Positions 15,634 to 23,719 of a stretch of 31,824 nucleotides of DNA are shown here, piece by piece. This DNA is from an uncultured Bacteroidales bacterium (GTDB lineage Bacteria > Bacteroidota > Bacteroidia > Bacteroidales > Bacteroidaceae): the NCBI GenBank assembly GCA_937914945.1, contig CALGJF010000030.1:1-31824 (forward strand). The letters run 5' to 3'. A model generated the notes under the pieces. The model was not told where the DNA came from. It did no database searches and saw only the letters and a program-made list of their open reading frames with translations. How positions within the stretch are numbered: position 1 is the stretch's first letter; every line of letters begins with the position of its first letter. Position numbers and translations under genes: made by a program.

Positions 15634-16557
15634 TTATCGGAATAGATCGGTTGAAAGGTAACGCTCACCACAATCGGGCAGCAATACCACAATATTTTTA
15701 TCTTTATACTCGGGGCGTTGCAACAAAGCAGCTGCAGCCCACAATGCAGCACCCGATGAAAAACCCACAAGCAACCCCTCGGTGCGCACAAGTGCGCGTG
15801 CAGCGGCCATGGCATCCTCGTTCGTAACGGGAATAACCTCATCTACCTCCGCGACATCGTAAATGGCCGGTACAAAGCCTGCACCAATGCCTTGCAGTTT
15901 GTGAGCCCCCTTCTCGCCACCATTGAGCACCGCCGACGACGCAGGCTCCACACCCACCACCTTTATTGCGGGGTTATACTCATGCAATCGGCGCGCCGTG
16001 CCTGTTATTGTGCCTCCCGTGCCCACACCGGCCACAAAGACATCCACTTTGCCATCGGTGTCGCGCCAAATCTCGTCGGCTGTACCTATATGAGCCGCAG
16101 GGTTCGCCTCATTCTCAAACTGTTGCAGGATGATACTGCCGGGGGTAGCAGCACACAACTCCTCGGCCTTGGCAATAGCTCCTGCCATACCCTCGCTGCC
16201 GGGGGTGAGAACAAGTTGCGCACCATACGCACGTAGCAGATTCATGCGCTCGGCACTCATAGTATCCGGCATTGTAAGTATGAGATTATACCCCCTCACC
16301 GCCGCCACAAGAGCAAGCCCCACACCGGTGTTTCCGCTGGTGGGCTCTATTATGGTGGCTCCCGCGCTCAAAAGGCCGCGCGCCTCGGCATCGTTTATCA
16401 TTGAAAGGGCTGTGCGGTCCTTAACGCTGCTGCCTGGATTAAAGTACTCTATCTTTGCCACAGGTGCAGCAGGCAAGCCTGCTGCCGTGGCATAGCGCGA
16501 CAAACGAAGCAATGGTGTGCCCCCTATAAGAGATAAGAGGGAATCGGCTATTTTCAT
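15634..16557 (-). CDS. cysK: cysteine synthase A (O-acetylserine sulfhydrylase)
   Basis: A PLP enzyme (fold type II) that makes cysteine from O-acetylserine and sulfide; it may also form a complex with CysE. Lys46 in PGSSVKDRTA is the Schiff-base lysine. TSGNTGVGLA near residue 72 is the substrate loop, GVGTGGTITGTARR near 180 binds the cofactor phosphate, and VGFSSGAALW is the C-terminal serine motif. The 307-residue length is normal. It starts 3 bp after the maf stop and sits next to cysE. No T-box, cysteine leader peptide or riboswitch was seen ahead of it. Confidence 0.96.
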   Translation of the reverse strand: MKIADSLLSLIGGTPLLRLSRYATAAGLPAAPVAKIEYFNPGSSVKDRTALSMINDAEARGLLSAGATIIEPTSGNTGVGLALVAAVRGYNLILTMPDTMSAERMNLLRAYGAQLVLTPGSEGMAGAIAKAEELCAATPGSIILQQFENEANPAAHIGTADEIWRDTDGKVDVFVAGVGTGGTITGTARRLHEYNPAIKVVGVEPASSAVLNGGEKGAHKLQGIGAGFVPAIYDVAEVDEVIPVTNEDAMAAARALVRTEGLLVGFSSGAALWAAAALLQRPEYKDKNIVVLLPDCGERYLSTDLFR

Positions 16558-16560
16558 ATT

Positions 16561-17145
16561 CTACGGTATCTGTTTAAGTTCATTATAAAGCCTCTGCACG
16601 GGAAGGCCCATCACATTGAAGTAGGAACCTTCTATAGAGGATATTCCTATGTATCCTATCCACTCCTGCACGCCATACGACCCCGCTTTGTCCATAGGAC
16701 GGTATTTGGCAATGTAGTAATCTATCTCCTCATCAGTGAGTGCGGCAAACGTAACCTGTGAGCAAGCCACAAAACTGCGCTGAACATCCCGTGTGATAAT
16801 AGTAACACCTGTGAACACAGAATGGGTTTTGCCCGACATAAAATTGAGCATACGGCGGGCATCGGCCTCATCGGCAGGCTTGCCAAGAGGCTCGCCATCG
16901 AGCCACACAATGGTGTCAGCTGTTATCACAAGTTCGTCGTCGGCCATAAGAGAGCGATAAGCGTCGGCCTTTTTCTTGGATATATAAAGCGGAATATCAC
17001 CACCCTGCAATGTGGGCGGGAACGACTCATCCACATCGGGTAACGTGCGCACTTCGTAGGCTATATCCAGCCCTGCAAGCAGTTCACGACGGCGGGGCGA
17101 AGCCGATGCAAGAATTACCTTGTACTTTTTTATGTTATCAAGCAT
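16561..17145 (-). CDS. maf: Maf-family nucleoside triphosphate pyrophosphatase
   Basis: Maf proteins hydrolyse non-canonical or modified nucleotides (dTTP/UTP or m7GTP depending on subgroup) and have been linked to septum control. The start used here is the ATG at 17145, giving 194 residues that open with the conserved ILASASPRRRELL. The longer frame from 17196 would overlap the upstream gene by about 50 nt. Other motifs are ADTIVWLDGEPLGKP, with the catalytic Asp, and FTGVTII. SYGVQEWIG near the C terminus resembles the YhdE subgroup, which prefers dTTP/UTP. The gene lies 4 bp from the kdsC-like gene and 3 bp from cysK. Confidence 0.92.
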   Translation of the reverse strand: MLDNIKKYKVILASASPRRRELLAGLDIAYEVRTLPDVDESFPPTLQGGDIPLYISKKKADAYRSLMADDELVITADTIVWLDGEPLGKPADEADARRMLNFMSGKTHSVFTGVTIITRDVQRSFVACSQVTFAALTDEEIDYYIAKYRPMDKAGSYGVQEWIGYIGISSIEGSYFNVMGLPVQRLYNELKQIP

Positions 17146-17149
17146 GACA

Positions 17150-17668
17150 CTACCAACCAAAAGCGTTAGACTCATCCATCCATTTACCCTGCGCACGCAT
17201 CACCTGTTCTATCACATCGCGACCGCAACCCTCGCCACCGCGCACAGGCGAAATATAGCAGGAAATCTCCTTTATCTCCACTGCCGCATCGGCAGGGCAA
17301 CATGGAAGCCCGCACATCTTCATAACCTCGTAATCGGGGATATCATCGCCCATGTAGAGAATCTCCTCGGGCTTCATATCATACATGGTCATAAGCTCCT
17401 CGAAGCAATCTTTTTTAATTGCCGCACCCAGATAAACATCGGTAATACCCAAGCCGTTGTAGCGCACCTTCACAGCCTCGGTGCGGGCACCTGTAATTAT
17501 GGCAACATGGTAGCCAGCCTTCACTGCAAGTTGCAGAGCGTAACCATCCTTTATATTCACTGTGCGCATGGGCTCACCACCCGGATACATGGTTATTGTT
17601 TCGCGGCTCAACACGCCATCGACATCAAAAACCAACCCTTTTATCTTTGTCAAATCGTAATTTATCAT
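17150..17668 (-). CDS. kdsC: KdsC-like HAD phosphatase (3-deoxy-D-manno-octulosonate 8-phosphate phosphatase)
   Basis: A small cytoplasmic HAD phosphatase without a cap domain, expected to dephosphorylate KDO 8-phosphate for lipopolysaccharide synthesis. From the ATG at 17668 it has 172 residues. The nucleophile motif is FDVDGVLS near residue 13, the Thr/Ser motif is IITGAR, and the acidic motif is YMGDDIPDYEVM near 120. The C-terminal GGEGCGRDVIEQV is typical of KdsC tetramers. An ATG at 17722 would overlap the upstream gene by 41 nt and is not used. Other C1-type HAD phosphatases, such as those acting on sialic acid phosphates, are possible alternatives. Confidence 0.87.
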   Translation of the reverse strand: MINYDLTKIKGLVFDVDGVLSRETITMYPGGEPMRTVNIKDGYALQLAVKAGYHVAIITGARTEAVKVRYNGLGITDVYLGAAIKKDCFEELMTMYDMKPEEILYMGDDIPDYEVMKMCGLPCCPADAAVEIKEISCYISPVRGGEGCGRDVIEQVMRAQGKWMDESNAFGW

Positions 17669-17681
17669 TTTTGGTAATATT

Positions 17682-18476
17682 TTATTGTTTCTCTTTATTG
17701 TCGTGTGCAGCCTCAGTGGCAATATAGTCGCTGAGCATGGTATAAATATCCTTCAACGACCCATCGAGCATAGCCTTGTGAGCGTTCATCACAGCAACAT
17801 CGCCCCTGCGTGCAGGGCCTGTCTGTGCATCGCGCGGGTGCAGGGAGTGAACCTTCGCGGCAGTTTCATCCACCAAAGGCAACATTGCGTCAAAGGAGAG
17901 ACCATTCGCCTCCAACAACTTGGCAGCCATTCCATACGCCGCATTGGCAAAATTACAGGCAAAAACCGCGGCTATGTGCAAAAACCGCCTCTGCTCGCTT
18001 GTGGCATGCACCACTTTGCCGGTGAGCATAGAAGCCAACCCCGCAAGCAAGGTTGCCACCCCGGGGCAGCACCCCTCCACAAAAACAGTGATATTCTCAA
18101 ACGACACAACGCGCTGCCTGCTGAAAGTCTGCATGGGGTAGAACACGCCATAATGGGAGGCACCCGCCTCACGCAAAATATCCATCGATACACTGCCCGC
18201 CGTGTGAGCTATCACCGCTGCAGGGAAGCAAGCCGTAACCTCGCGGGCAACAGCCGGCAAAGCATCGTCGGCCACGGATATTATGAAGATATCGGCCGCG
18301 GGCAACTCGTTTATTTTGCAACAGGCAGGACATCCTATCCTTGCAGCAAGGGCCGTGGCCGATTCTGCAGTGCGGCTCCACACAGCCAACGGCGGTACAC
18401 CCGCCGCAGCAAGAGCCACGCCAAGCGAGGTGGCAAGATTACCGGCCCCAACAAGCACTACACTACTCCTCTCCAC
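17682..18476 (-). CDS. Rossmann-fold oxidoreductase-like protein, DUF2520 family
   Basis: A 264-residue protein. The N-terminal Rossmann domain has the dinucleotide motif LVGAGNLATSLG at about residues 8-19. It is followed by a second nucleotide-binding-like strand pattern (FIISVADDALPAV) and a C-terminal all-helical DUF2520 domain from about 125. It resembles NADP-dependent pyrroline-carboxylate or F420-dependent reductases, but no substrate is known. The start is assigned to GTG at 18476, just before the Rossmann strand, overlapping the nitroreductase gene by 14 nt. The ATG at 18524 would overlap by 62 nt. In many Bacteroidota this gene precedes a KdsC-like phosphatase, as here (from memory). 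Confidence 0.82.
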   Translation of the reverse strand: MERSSVVLVGAGNLATSLGVALAAAGVPPLAVWSRTAESATALAARIGCPACCKINELPAADIFIISVADDALPAVAREVTACFPAAVIAHTAGSVSMDILREAGASHYGVFYPMQTFSRQRVVSFENITVFVEGCCPGVATLLAGLASMLTGKVVHATSEQRRFLHIAAVFACNFANAAYGMAAKLLEANGLSFDAMLPLVDETAAKVHSLHPRDAQTGPARRGDVAVMNAHKAMLDGSLKDIYTMLSDYIATEAAHDNKEKQ

Positions 18477-19002
18477 CGAATTTTCCAATGTGTACCTTCT
18501 CCCACTGCATTTTCTCCTCGTCAAAGGGCTTGGCCTCGCGTGCCTTGTGCCCCACTGCCACCACCGACAACACCGCGTAGTGCGAGGGAATATCCAACAA
18601 ACGCCTTACATTATCCTCGGCCGATGCGCCATCGGCACTCCTGCGGCAACGCATCTGCACCCAGCAAGAACCCAGCCCCATAGACTGCGCTGCAAGCTGA
18701 ATGATAATTGTGGCCACAGAGCAATCCTCAATCCACACATCGGTTTTGGTAGTATCGCCCAGAACCACTATCGCCATAGCCGCGCCCTCCAGGAGAGCCG
18801 CGCCCTGTGCCTTGCACACCGATAGCGCTTTCAACACCTCTTTATCCTCAACAAGCACAAATTCCCATGGGTTGTATCGGTGCCCCGACGGCGACATAAG
18901 AGCCGCACGCATGAGATTGCACACCGCCTCTTTATCCACAGGCTCGTCGGTGAATAAGCGACAACTGCGCCTGTTCTTCAATATCTCAAAATAGTTATTC
19001 AT
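18463..19002 (-). CDS. nitroreductase-family FMN oxidoreductase
   Basis: A flavoprotein of 179 residues. The FMN phosphate-binding motif RRSCRLF is at residues 11-17. SPSGHRYNPWEFVLV follows near residue 37. The central part has GAAMAIVVLGDTTKTDVWIEDCSVATIII (key residues EDCSVA), and the second FMN loop region is MGLGSCWV near 112. Members reduce nitro compounds, quinones or flavins with NAD(P)H. The physiological substrate cannot be told from the sequence. It is the first gene of a six-gene operon and has a good promoter 25 bp upstream of its ATG. Confidence 0.9.
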   Translation of the reverse strand: MNNYFEILKNRRSCRLFTDEPVDKEAVCNLMRAALMSPSGHRYNPWEFVLVEDKEVLKALSVCKAQGAALLEGAAMAIVVLGDTTKTDVWIEDCSVATIIIQLAAQSMGLGSCWVQMRCRRSADGASAEDNVRRLLDIPSHYAVLSVVAVGHKAREAKPFDEEKMQWEKVHIGKFGGEE

Positions 19003-19026
19003 AAATCATTATCATTTTTCAACATG

Positions 19027-19057
19027 CGAAGATATAATAATCTGCTTAAACACCAAA
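19027..19057 (-). promoter_or_regulatory. promoter of the nitroreductase-kdsC-maf-cysKE operon
   Basis: TTTG (19057-19054), a 19-nt spacer and TATCTTCG (19034-19027) on the minus strand fit the Bacteroidota sigma factor consensus TTTG-N19-TAnnTTTG with one mismatch. It is the best promoter in the window. Transcription would begin about 20 bp before the nitroreductase ATG. Confidence 0.75.
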
Positions 19058-19176
19058 AAAAGAGCCGTTGTAAAAACAAAAAGCAAGGGAAACGGCTGCA
19101 TTTGTAACACAAGGAACCTTTTTGCCGTCATATCCATAAAAAGCAACCATTCATAAGCAAGCCCAACATTTAATTG

Positions 19177-19293
19177 TCATAGCCTTTGCCTCCCTGCCGA
19201 TTCACCATCCTCATAGATATGCTTGATATGCTCCACAACATTTGCACGCGATGTTTTATATAAATCGGACATCTGGTACAGAAACAGCCACTT
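19177..19293 (-). pseudogene. decayed fragment of a RhuM-family gene
   Basis: In the minus-strand frame ending at the TGA at 19179-19177 there is a segment WLFLYQMSDLYKTS followed by RANVVEHIKHIYEDGE. This matches the N-terminal winged-helix-like region of virulence RhuM-family proteins, where a segment of the type VWL..QMA.LF.TSR.NV..HI..IYEEGEL is usual (recalled pattern, not a search result). After EDGE the frame loses the family pattern and stops within seven codons. No intact start or upstream part is seen. It is therefore a remnant of an inserted accessory gene between two housekeeping operons. Confidence 0.6.
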
Positions 19294-19371
19294 TGTGTAT
19301 TTCCACAAAAATTCCACACACGAAAAAAAACTTTGCCCCTGCTTGGTTGTTAATTAGGAAAATGGTTGATT
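19294..19371 (+). other. upstream region of the malic enzyme gene
   Basis: This stretch must carry the malic enzyme promoter. AAACTTTG at 19329-19336 (a weak -7) preceded by TTTG near 19292 is the only candidate, and the spacing is too long to be convincing. No hairpin with a T-run is seen. Confidence 0.3.
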
Positions 19372-20727
19372 ATGAGCGAGAGATTAGAAGAGAAAGCCTT
19401 GGAATACCACGAAGGAGAGAGACCGGGAAAAACCGAGATAACCCCAACGAAACCACACGATACGCCCGAGCAGTTGTCGCTTGCATACAGCCCGGGAGTG
19501 GCTGCACCGGCCGCGGCCATAAGCAAAGACCGCTGGCAAGCATACAGATATACCAACAAAGGAAACCTCATTGCGGTGGTCTCCAACGGCAGTGCTTTGC
19601 TGGGGTTGGGAAATGTGGGTGCGCTCGGTTCCAAACCGGTGATGGAGGGTAAATCCATGCTCTTTAAGATTTATGCCGATGTTGATGCTTTCGACATTGA
19701 GCTTGCCGAGGAGGACCCCGACAAGTTCATTGATGCGGTACAGGGTATTTCGCCCACCTTTGGCGGCATAAATCTCGAGGATATCAAGGCACCGGAGTGT
19801 TTCTACATTGAGGAGAGACTGCGTAATCTGCTCGATATTCCTGTGATGCACGACGACCAGCATGGAGCAGCTATAACCATTGCTGCGGCGTTGCTGAACG
19901 CCGCCGAGGTGGCCGACAAAGAACTGCAAAGCCTGAAGGTTGTGATAAGCGGGGCTGGTGCTGCAGCCATATCCACCGCCAAGATGCTTGTGCGCCTGGG
20001 GCTAATGCGCGAGCAGATTACCATGACCGACAGCAAGGGTGTCATCACCATTTCCCGTGATATCCTCTCGCCCGAAAAGGCACTCTTTGCCAGCAGCGAC
20101 ACCACGCTGCACACGATAGCCGATGCCGTTAAGGCGAGCGATGTATTTATAGGTCTCTCGGTCGGTAACATTCTCACCAAGGAGATGGTGCGCAGCATGG
20201 CCGATTCCCCTATAATATTTGCTCTTGCCAACCCCACCCCCGAGATAAGCTATACCGACGCCATGGCAGCACGCCCCGATGCAATAATGGCAACAGGGCG
20301 CACCGACACCCCCAACCAGATAAACAATGCTCTTGCCTTCCCCTATCTTTTCCGTGGAGCACTTGACACGCTTGCCACCAACATAAACCGTGAGATGGAG
20401 ATGGCTGCGGTAAAGGCAATAGCTGCGCTTGCACACGAGCCCGTGCCCGACGATATAAAAAAGAGCTATGGTAGCGACCTTAACTTCGGCCCGGCATATA
20501 TTCTGCCAAAATTGGGCGACCACCGCCTGCTGTCCGCAGTATCCAAAGCAGTGGCAAAGGCAGCCATGGATAGCGGCATTGCCCGCCGCAGGATAGCATC
20601 GTGGAGCGAATACGACGAGGCTCTTCGCTGTCGCATAGAGCGCGAAATGCACTACCGCCACCACGGGCGCTGCAACAACGAGCAGCAGCTGCACAGGAGA
20701 TACAACAGAGGTATGAACAAATTATAA
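19372..20727 (+). CDS. NAD(P)-dependent malic enzyme, short form without phosphotransacetylase domain
   Basis: Oxidative decarboxylation of malate to pyruvate, producing NAD(P)H. The 451-residue product has an N-terminal malic domain with AYSPGVAAP near residue 40, the substrate-binding segment MEGKSMLFK, and the metal-binding HDDQHGAA near 160. An NAD-binding Rossmann domain follows (ISGAGAAAIS, ALANPTPEI). The ATG at 19372 is preferred over the in-frame TTG two codons earlier. Many Gram-negative MaeB proteins, including those of Bacteroides, are about 760 residues because of a C-terminal phosphotransacetylase-like regulatory domain. That domain is absent here and not present downstream. The last 30 residues are basic and Gln/His/Arg-rich, unlike the core family. 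Confidence 0.92.
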   Translation: MSERLEEKALEYHEGERPGKTEITPTKPHDTPEQLSLAYSPGVAAPAAAISKDRWQAYRYTNKGNLIAVVSNGSALLGLGNVGALGSKPVMEGKSMLFKIYADVDAFDIELAEEDPDKFIDAVQGISPTFGGINLEDIKAPECFYIEERLRNLLDIPVMHDDQHGAAITIAAALLNAAEVADKELQSLKVVISGAGAAAISTAKMLVRLGLMREQITMTDSKGVITISRDILSPEKALFASSDTTLHTIADAVKASDVFIGLSVGNILTKEMVRSMADSPIIFALANPTPEISYTDAMAARPDAIMATGRTDTPNQINNALAFPYLFRGALDTLATNINREMEMAAVKAIAALAHEPVPDDIKKSYGSDLNFGPAYILPKLGDHRLLSAVSKAVAKAAMDSGIARRRIASWSEYDEALRCRIEREMHYRHHGRCNNEQQLHRRYNRGMNKL

Positions 20728-20736
20728 GCGAGCGTT

Positions 20737-20991
20737 ATGAAGAAAGAGGATACCACACTATCGAAGAGCGAGAGAAGAAGGGTGGAAAGTTTAAGAAACG
20801 AAATAATCGGTTTTATAAGCGAGCCGCATTTACAGAGTGCCCTATTTTACGACGATGATGACGAGGAGTATGACGACTACAATACCGATGACCCCTCGCC
20901 TGTCGATAAAGAGCCCATATATGATACCCGCAGCCGCGAGGAGTATCTTTACCACCTCTATCGCAACGCCATTCTGCGAAATATGAATTGA
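20737..20991 (+). CDS. small acidic protein of unknown function
   Basis: An 84-residue product with an N-terminal basic, helix-like segment (LSKSERRRVESLRNEII) and a strongly acidic middle (DDDDEEYDDYNTDD, residues 39-52). A short C-terminal helix (SREEYLYHLYRNAIL) follows. No family is recognised and there is no signal peptide or membrane segment. It begins 9 bp after the malic enzyme stop and no other gene overlaps it, so it is likely the second gene of that transcript. Confidence 0.6.
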   Translation: MKKEDTTLSKSERRRVESLRNEIIGFISEPHLQSALFYDDDDEEYDDYNTDDPSPVDKEPIYDTRSREEYLYHLYRNAILRNMN

Positions 20992-21053
20992 GACATTTGG
21001 GAAAATTCCGCAAAATTTAGCAAAATAAAATGCGGATAAAACATTTCATTTGC

Positions 21054-21074
21054 TATTTTTGCAAACGCGTTTGC
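21054..21074 (+). promoter_or_regulatory. putative promoter -7 box and adjoining 14-bp palindrome
   Basis: TATTTTTG at 21054-21061 is a perfect TAnnTTTG -7 box, though no clear -33 TTTG is seen 19-21 nt upstream. It runs directly into GCAAACGCGTTTGC (21061-21074), a perfect palindrome at the expected transcription start. Palindromes with a central CG of this kind are typical LacI-family operators, but none of the nearby genes encodes such a regulator. It would drive the DUF4494 and yggS genes. Confidence 0.5.
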
Positions 21075-21135
21075 GAACACCGCGTTGCGCAAGGCACCAC
21101 AAACAAAAAAAATAACAAAAACGATAAAAACTATT

Positions 21136-21579
21136 ATGACACAAAGCTGGTTCGAAGTAAAAGTCTCATACGAGCGTGCAGGCGAGAAGGGCCTCAACAC
21201 AAAGGTTAACGAGGTATATTTGGTACAGGGATTCACATTCACCGAGGTGGAGAAGCGCATAACAATGGAGATACAGCCCATGGTAACGGGCGAGTTTACC
21301 ATCAACGAAATGAAGCGCACCAAATACGGCGAGTTGGTAGATAGCCCGAGCGAGAGTGCCGACAAATGGTTCAAGTGCAAAATTGTACTCGTTACCATAG
21401 ACGAGGTGAGTGCAAAGGAGAAAAAGACCTCGGTAGTCATCCTTGTGAAAGCCGAAGACTGCGCAGGTGCCGTGGCCGGCCTAAACAAGCATATGGAGGA
21501 CTCTGTGATGGCATACGACCTTGCATCGGTAAACGAAAGTTCTATTGTGGACATCTTCCACTATGAAGCAATACAGTAA
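21136..21579 (+). CDS. DUF4494 family protein
   Basis: A 147-residue cytoplasmic protein starting at MTQSWFEVKVSYER. The ORF can be extended upstream to 21085, but the extra residues are low-complexity Lys/Thr and lie over leader sequence. The family is restricted to Bacteroidota as far as I know and has no known function. The predicted fold is alternating strands and helices without signal peptide or catalytic motif. It overlaps the yggS start by 17 nt, so the two are probably translated together. Confidence 0.85.
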   Translation: MTQSWFEVKVSYERAGEKGLNTKVNEVYLVQGFTFTEVEKRITMEIQPMVTGEFTINEMKRTKYGELVDSPSESADKWFKCKIVLVTIDEVSAKEKKTSVVILVKAEDCAGAVAGLNKHMEDSVMAYDLASVNESSIVDIFHYEAIQ

Positions 21580-22240
21580 CATAATTGCAGAAAGAATAAA
21601 CAGAATAAGCGCAACCCTCCCACAGGGGGTTACGCTTATTGCGGTATCAAAATACCACCCCGTGGAGGCCATAGAGGCGGCCTACGCGGCAGGACAGCGC
21701 CACTTTGGCGAGAGCAAGGCGCAGGACCTTGTAAAAAAGCACGAGGCACTGCCCGGGGATATCTGCTGGCACTTTATAGGGCACTTGCAGAGCAACAAGA
21801 TTAAATACATAGCCCCATTCATTCACTTAATTCACAGCATAGACAGCCTGCGCCTGCTGCAAGAGGTAAACAAGCAGGGAGCCAAAGTGGAGCGCAAAAT
21901 ACCCTGTCTGTTGCAGATACACATTGCACAGGAGGAGACTAAATTCGGCTTCACCATACAAGAGTGCATAGATATGCTTGCCACAGGCGAGTGGCGTGCA
22001 TTGGAGAATGTTGAGATTCGCGGCCTTATGTGCATGGCAAGCAACACCGACGACGAAGAGCAGATAAGGAACGAATTTGCTACTGTAAAAAGAGCGTTCA
22101 ACACCATTAAGGAGCGTTTCTTTGCCGACAACGAGGAGTTCTCAATCCTTTCGGCTGGTATGAGCGACGACTACCCCATAGCCATTGAGGAGGGGAGCAA
22201 CCATGTGCGCGTGGGGTCGGCTATATTCGCTGCCGAGTAA
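21563..22240 (+). CDS. YggS/PROSC-family pyridoxal phosphate homeostasis protein
   Basis: A single-domain PLP-binding TIM barrel of 225 residues that helps balance free PLP; no catalytic activity is firmly assigned to the family. The PLP lysine is Lys30 in LIAVSKYHP. HFGESKAQDL, WHFIGHLQSNK and GLMCMAS follow in the usual order, and SAGMSDDYPIAIEEGSNHVRVGSAIF (key residues SAGMS and RVGSAIF) closes the phosphate site. The start chosen, MKQYSN, overlaps the DUF4494 gene by 17 nt. The gene ends 14 bp from a converging minus-strand gene, and no terminator is visible in that gap. Confidence 0.94.
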   Translation: MKQYSNIIAERINRISATLPQGVTLIAVSKYHPVEAIEAAYAAGQRHFGESKAQDLVKKHEALPGDICWHFIGHLQSNKIKYIAPFIHLIHSIDSLRLLQEVNKQGAKVERKIPCLLQIHIAQEETKFGFTIQECIDMLATGEWRALENVEIRGLMCMASNTDDEEQIRNEFATVKRAFNTIKERFFADNEEFSILSAGMSDDYPIAIEEGSNHVRVGSAIFAAE

Positions 22241-22254
22241 ATTACATCAACCAA

Positions 22255-23004
22255 CTACTCCATATTCCGCTGTCGTCTCCTCAAAGCCAACATCATATAC
22301 AAGAAAGGAAACAGATAAATAACATCCGAAACCACAGCGGCATCGGCAGGGGTTACATGTAACAAATCCAAGAGCCCCGCATAATCCATGCAAGGAACTA
22401 TGCCCGTAGCCGGCAACAAGGCAACTATCGCAGGAGCATACATGGCAATGGCAGCACCAAGCGAGCGGGCTATATCTATAAAACTGCGGTAATTACCATA
22501 TATAAACCCGAATGTTGAGGTAATAAAAAACAGGGCAAAAAAAACGATTATGATATACCCCTGCACCAACGGCGAAGCATAAACATTGCCACTTACACCA
22601 AGCAGAGTATTCCATGGAGGAAGCGTGCAGATAAAAAGCAGAAGCATATATACACCGGCTGCAATAAGTGCAAAAATCCAAGCCCTCTGCTCGTTATATG
22701 CAAGTTGCCGTCTTTCTACGACTTTACAGATACTCTTTAACATCCCCGACCCGGTAAGCAACCCCACAGAGAACAGGAACAGCATTATTACACTCCATGG
22801 CACGGTATCTATGGTATGCTTTGCGGTGCGAACAGCCCAACGAAGCCCCTCGGCGCTCACCAATGAGTGTATGGCGACATTCTTGCCAAATGCGAGTTCA
22901 AACAGCCCGAACACCCACGACAACAACCACACAAACAGCAGCATACACATATATACCACTGCGGGATAGTAAAAAATGCGACAATTGGCAGTTTTCTTAT
23001 TCAT
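22255..23004 (-). CDS. multi-pass inner-membrane protein of a signalling cassette (weakly AbgT-like)
   Basis: A 249-residue, strongly hydrophobic protein with about six predicted membrane segments (near residues 12-35, 68-90, 108-130, 150-172, 185-207, 228-243). Between the first two is HSLVSAEGLRWAVR, which resembles the LLS..GLRW..T segment of AbgT-family transporters. However, it is only half the size of AbgT and lacks the rest, so transport is not claimed. The start at 23004 overlaps the response regulator stop by 8 nt (ATGAATAA), showing translational coupling. Its co-location with a sensor and regulator suggests it is a signalling partner or an output of that system. Confidence 0.75.
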   Translation of the reverse strand: MNKKTANCRIFYYPAVVYMCMLLFVWLLSWVFGLFELAFGKNVAIHSLVSAEGLRWAVRTAKHTIDTVPWSVIMLFLFSVGLLTGSGMLKSICKVVERRQLAYNEQRAWIFALIAAGVYMLLLFICTLPPWNTLLGVSGNVYASPLVQGYIIIVFFALFFITSTFGFIYGNYRSFIDIARSLGAAIAMYAPAIVALLPATGIVPCMDYAGLLDLLHVTPADAAVVSDVIYLFPFLYMMLALRRRQRNME

Positions 23005-23719
23005 CGGCTTCAAGATTTTCGGCATCTATAATATGCAGTTCTATGGCACGTACAACCAAGCGGGTTACATTTGTTCCGCGTTGCTCCTCGCTGGGAAAAA
23101 GGCGGGATACAAGATCGGCCTGACGTTTTTCAAGAGATTTAACTCCAAACGGCATGCTTTTGAGCGAGGCAATCATATCCTTTGTGTAACCAAGCGCAAG
23201 ATGGCGCAGGAAACACTCGTCGTAGCGGTCAATCTCATACTCTATGAGCGATTTCTTGCGGGCAGCATCGCGCATCACCGTCTCGCGGAAACGTTCGACA
23301 ATCTTCTCCAGGATGGGCGAATTGAACACAGGCCTCTTGCCACTCATCACAGCCATTATATCGTGGCGTGTGAGCAGTTCACCTGTTTTCAGCGCTATGC
23401 CATCGGCACCGGCATCGAGTACATCAATCCATAGTTTCTCGTTCAGCAGTTCGCCTGTAAAAACAAGCACCTTCACTTGCGGATAGAGAGTTTTTACCTT
23501 TGTGCAGATACTCACTCCAACAGTTGTGGAGCCGCCCAATCCCAAGTCGAGGAGTAGCAGATGAGGCTGTTGTTTTTCAATCAAGGGATAAAATTCCTGT
23601 TCGCTGCTTGCCACACCAATCACATCGGCCTCGGGTATCTCAGTACGAAAAATCTCCTCGGTACCTTTCAGTTCCAATTTTGCATCCTCAACAATTATTA
23701 CACTGAATTTATCGCTCAT
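22997..23719 (-). CDS. response regulator with divergent C-terminal DNA-binding region
   Basis: A 240-residue two-component regulator. The receiver domain (1 to about 118) has the acidic pair Glu11-Asp12, phospho-acceptor Asp58 in LLLLDLG, Thr88 in VFTGE and Lys111 in LKTGE. All key residues are therefore present. The C-terminal part (about 150-240) contains FLRHLALGYTKDMIASL and SLEKRQADLVSRLF, a pattern that suggests a LuxR-like helix-turn-helix but is too divergent to be sure. The start at 23719 lies inside the end of the sensor gene (11-nt overlap), so sensor and regulator are almost certainly a pair. Confidence 0.87.
   Translation of the reverse strand: MSDKFSVIIVEDAKLELKGTEEIFRTEIPEADVIGVASSEQEFYPLIEKQQPHLLLLDLGLGGSTTVGVSICTKVKTLYPQVKVLVFTGELLNEKLWIDVLDAGADGIALKTGELLTRHDIMAVMSGKRPVFNSPILEKIVERFRETVMRDAARKKSLIEYEIDRYDECFLRHLALGYTKDMIASLKSMPFGVKSLEKRQADLVSRLFPSEEQRGTNVTRLVVRAIELHIIDAENLEADE

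Noticed and set aside
17685..18683. 332-codon plus-strand open frame
   Set aside because: Antisense to the DUF2520 and nitroreductase genes; the translation is low-complexity His/Arg-rich and matches nothing.
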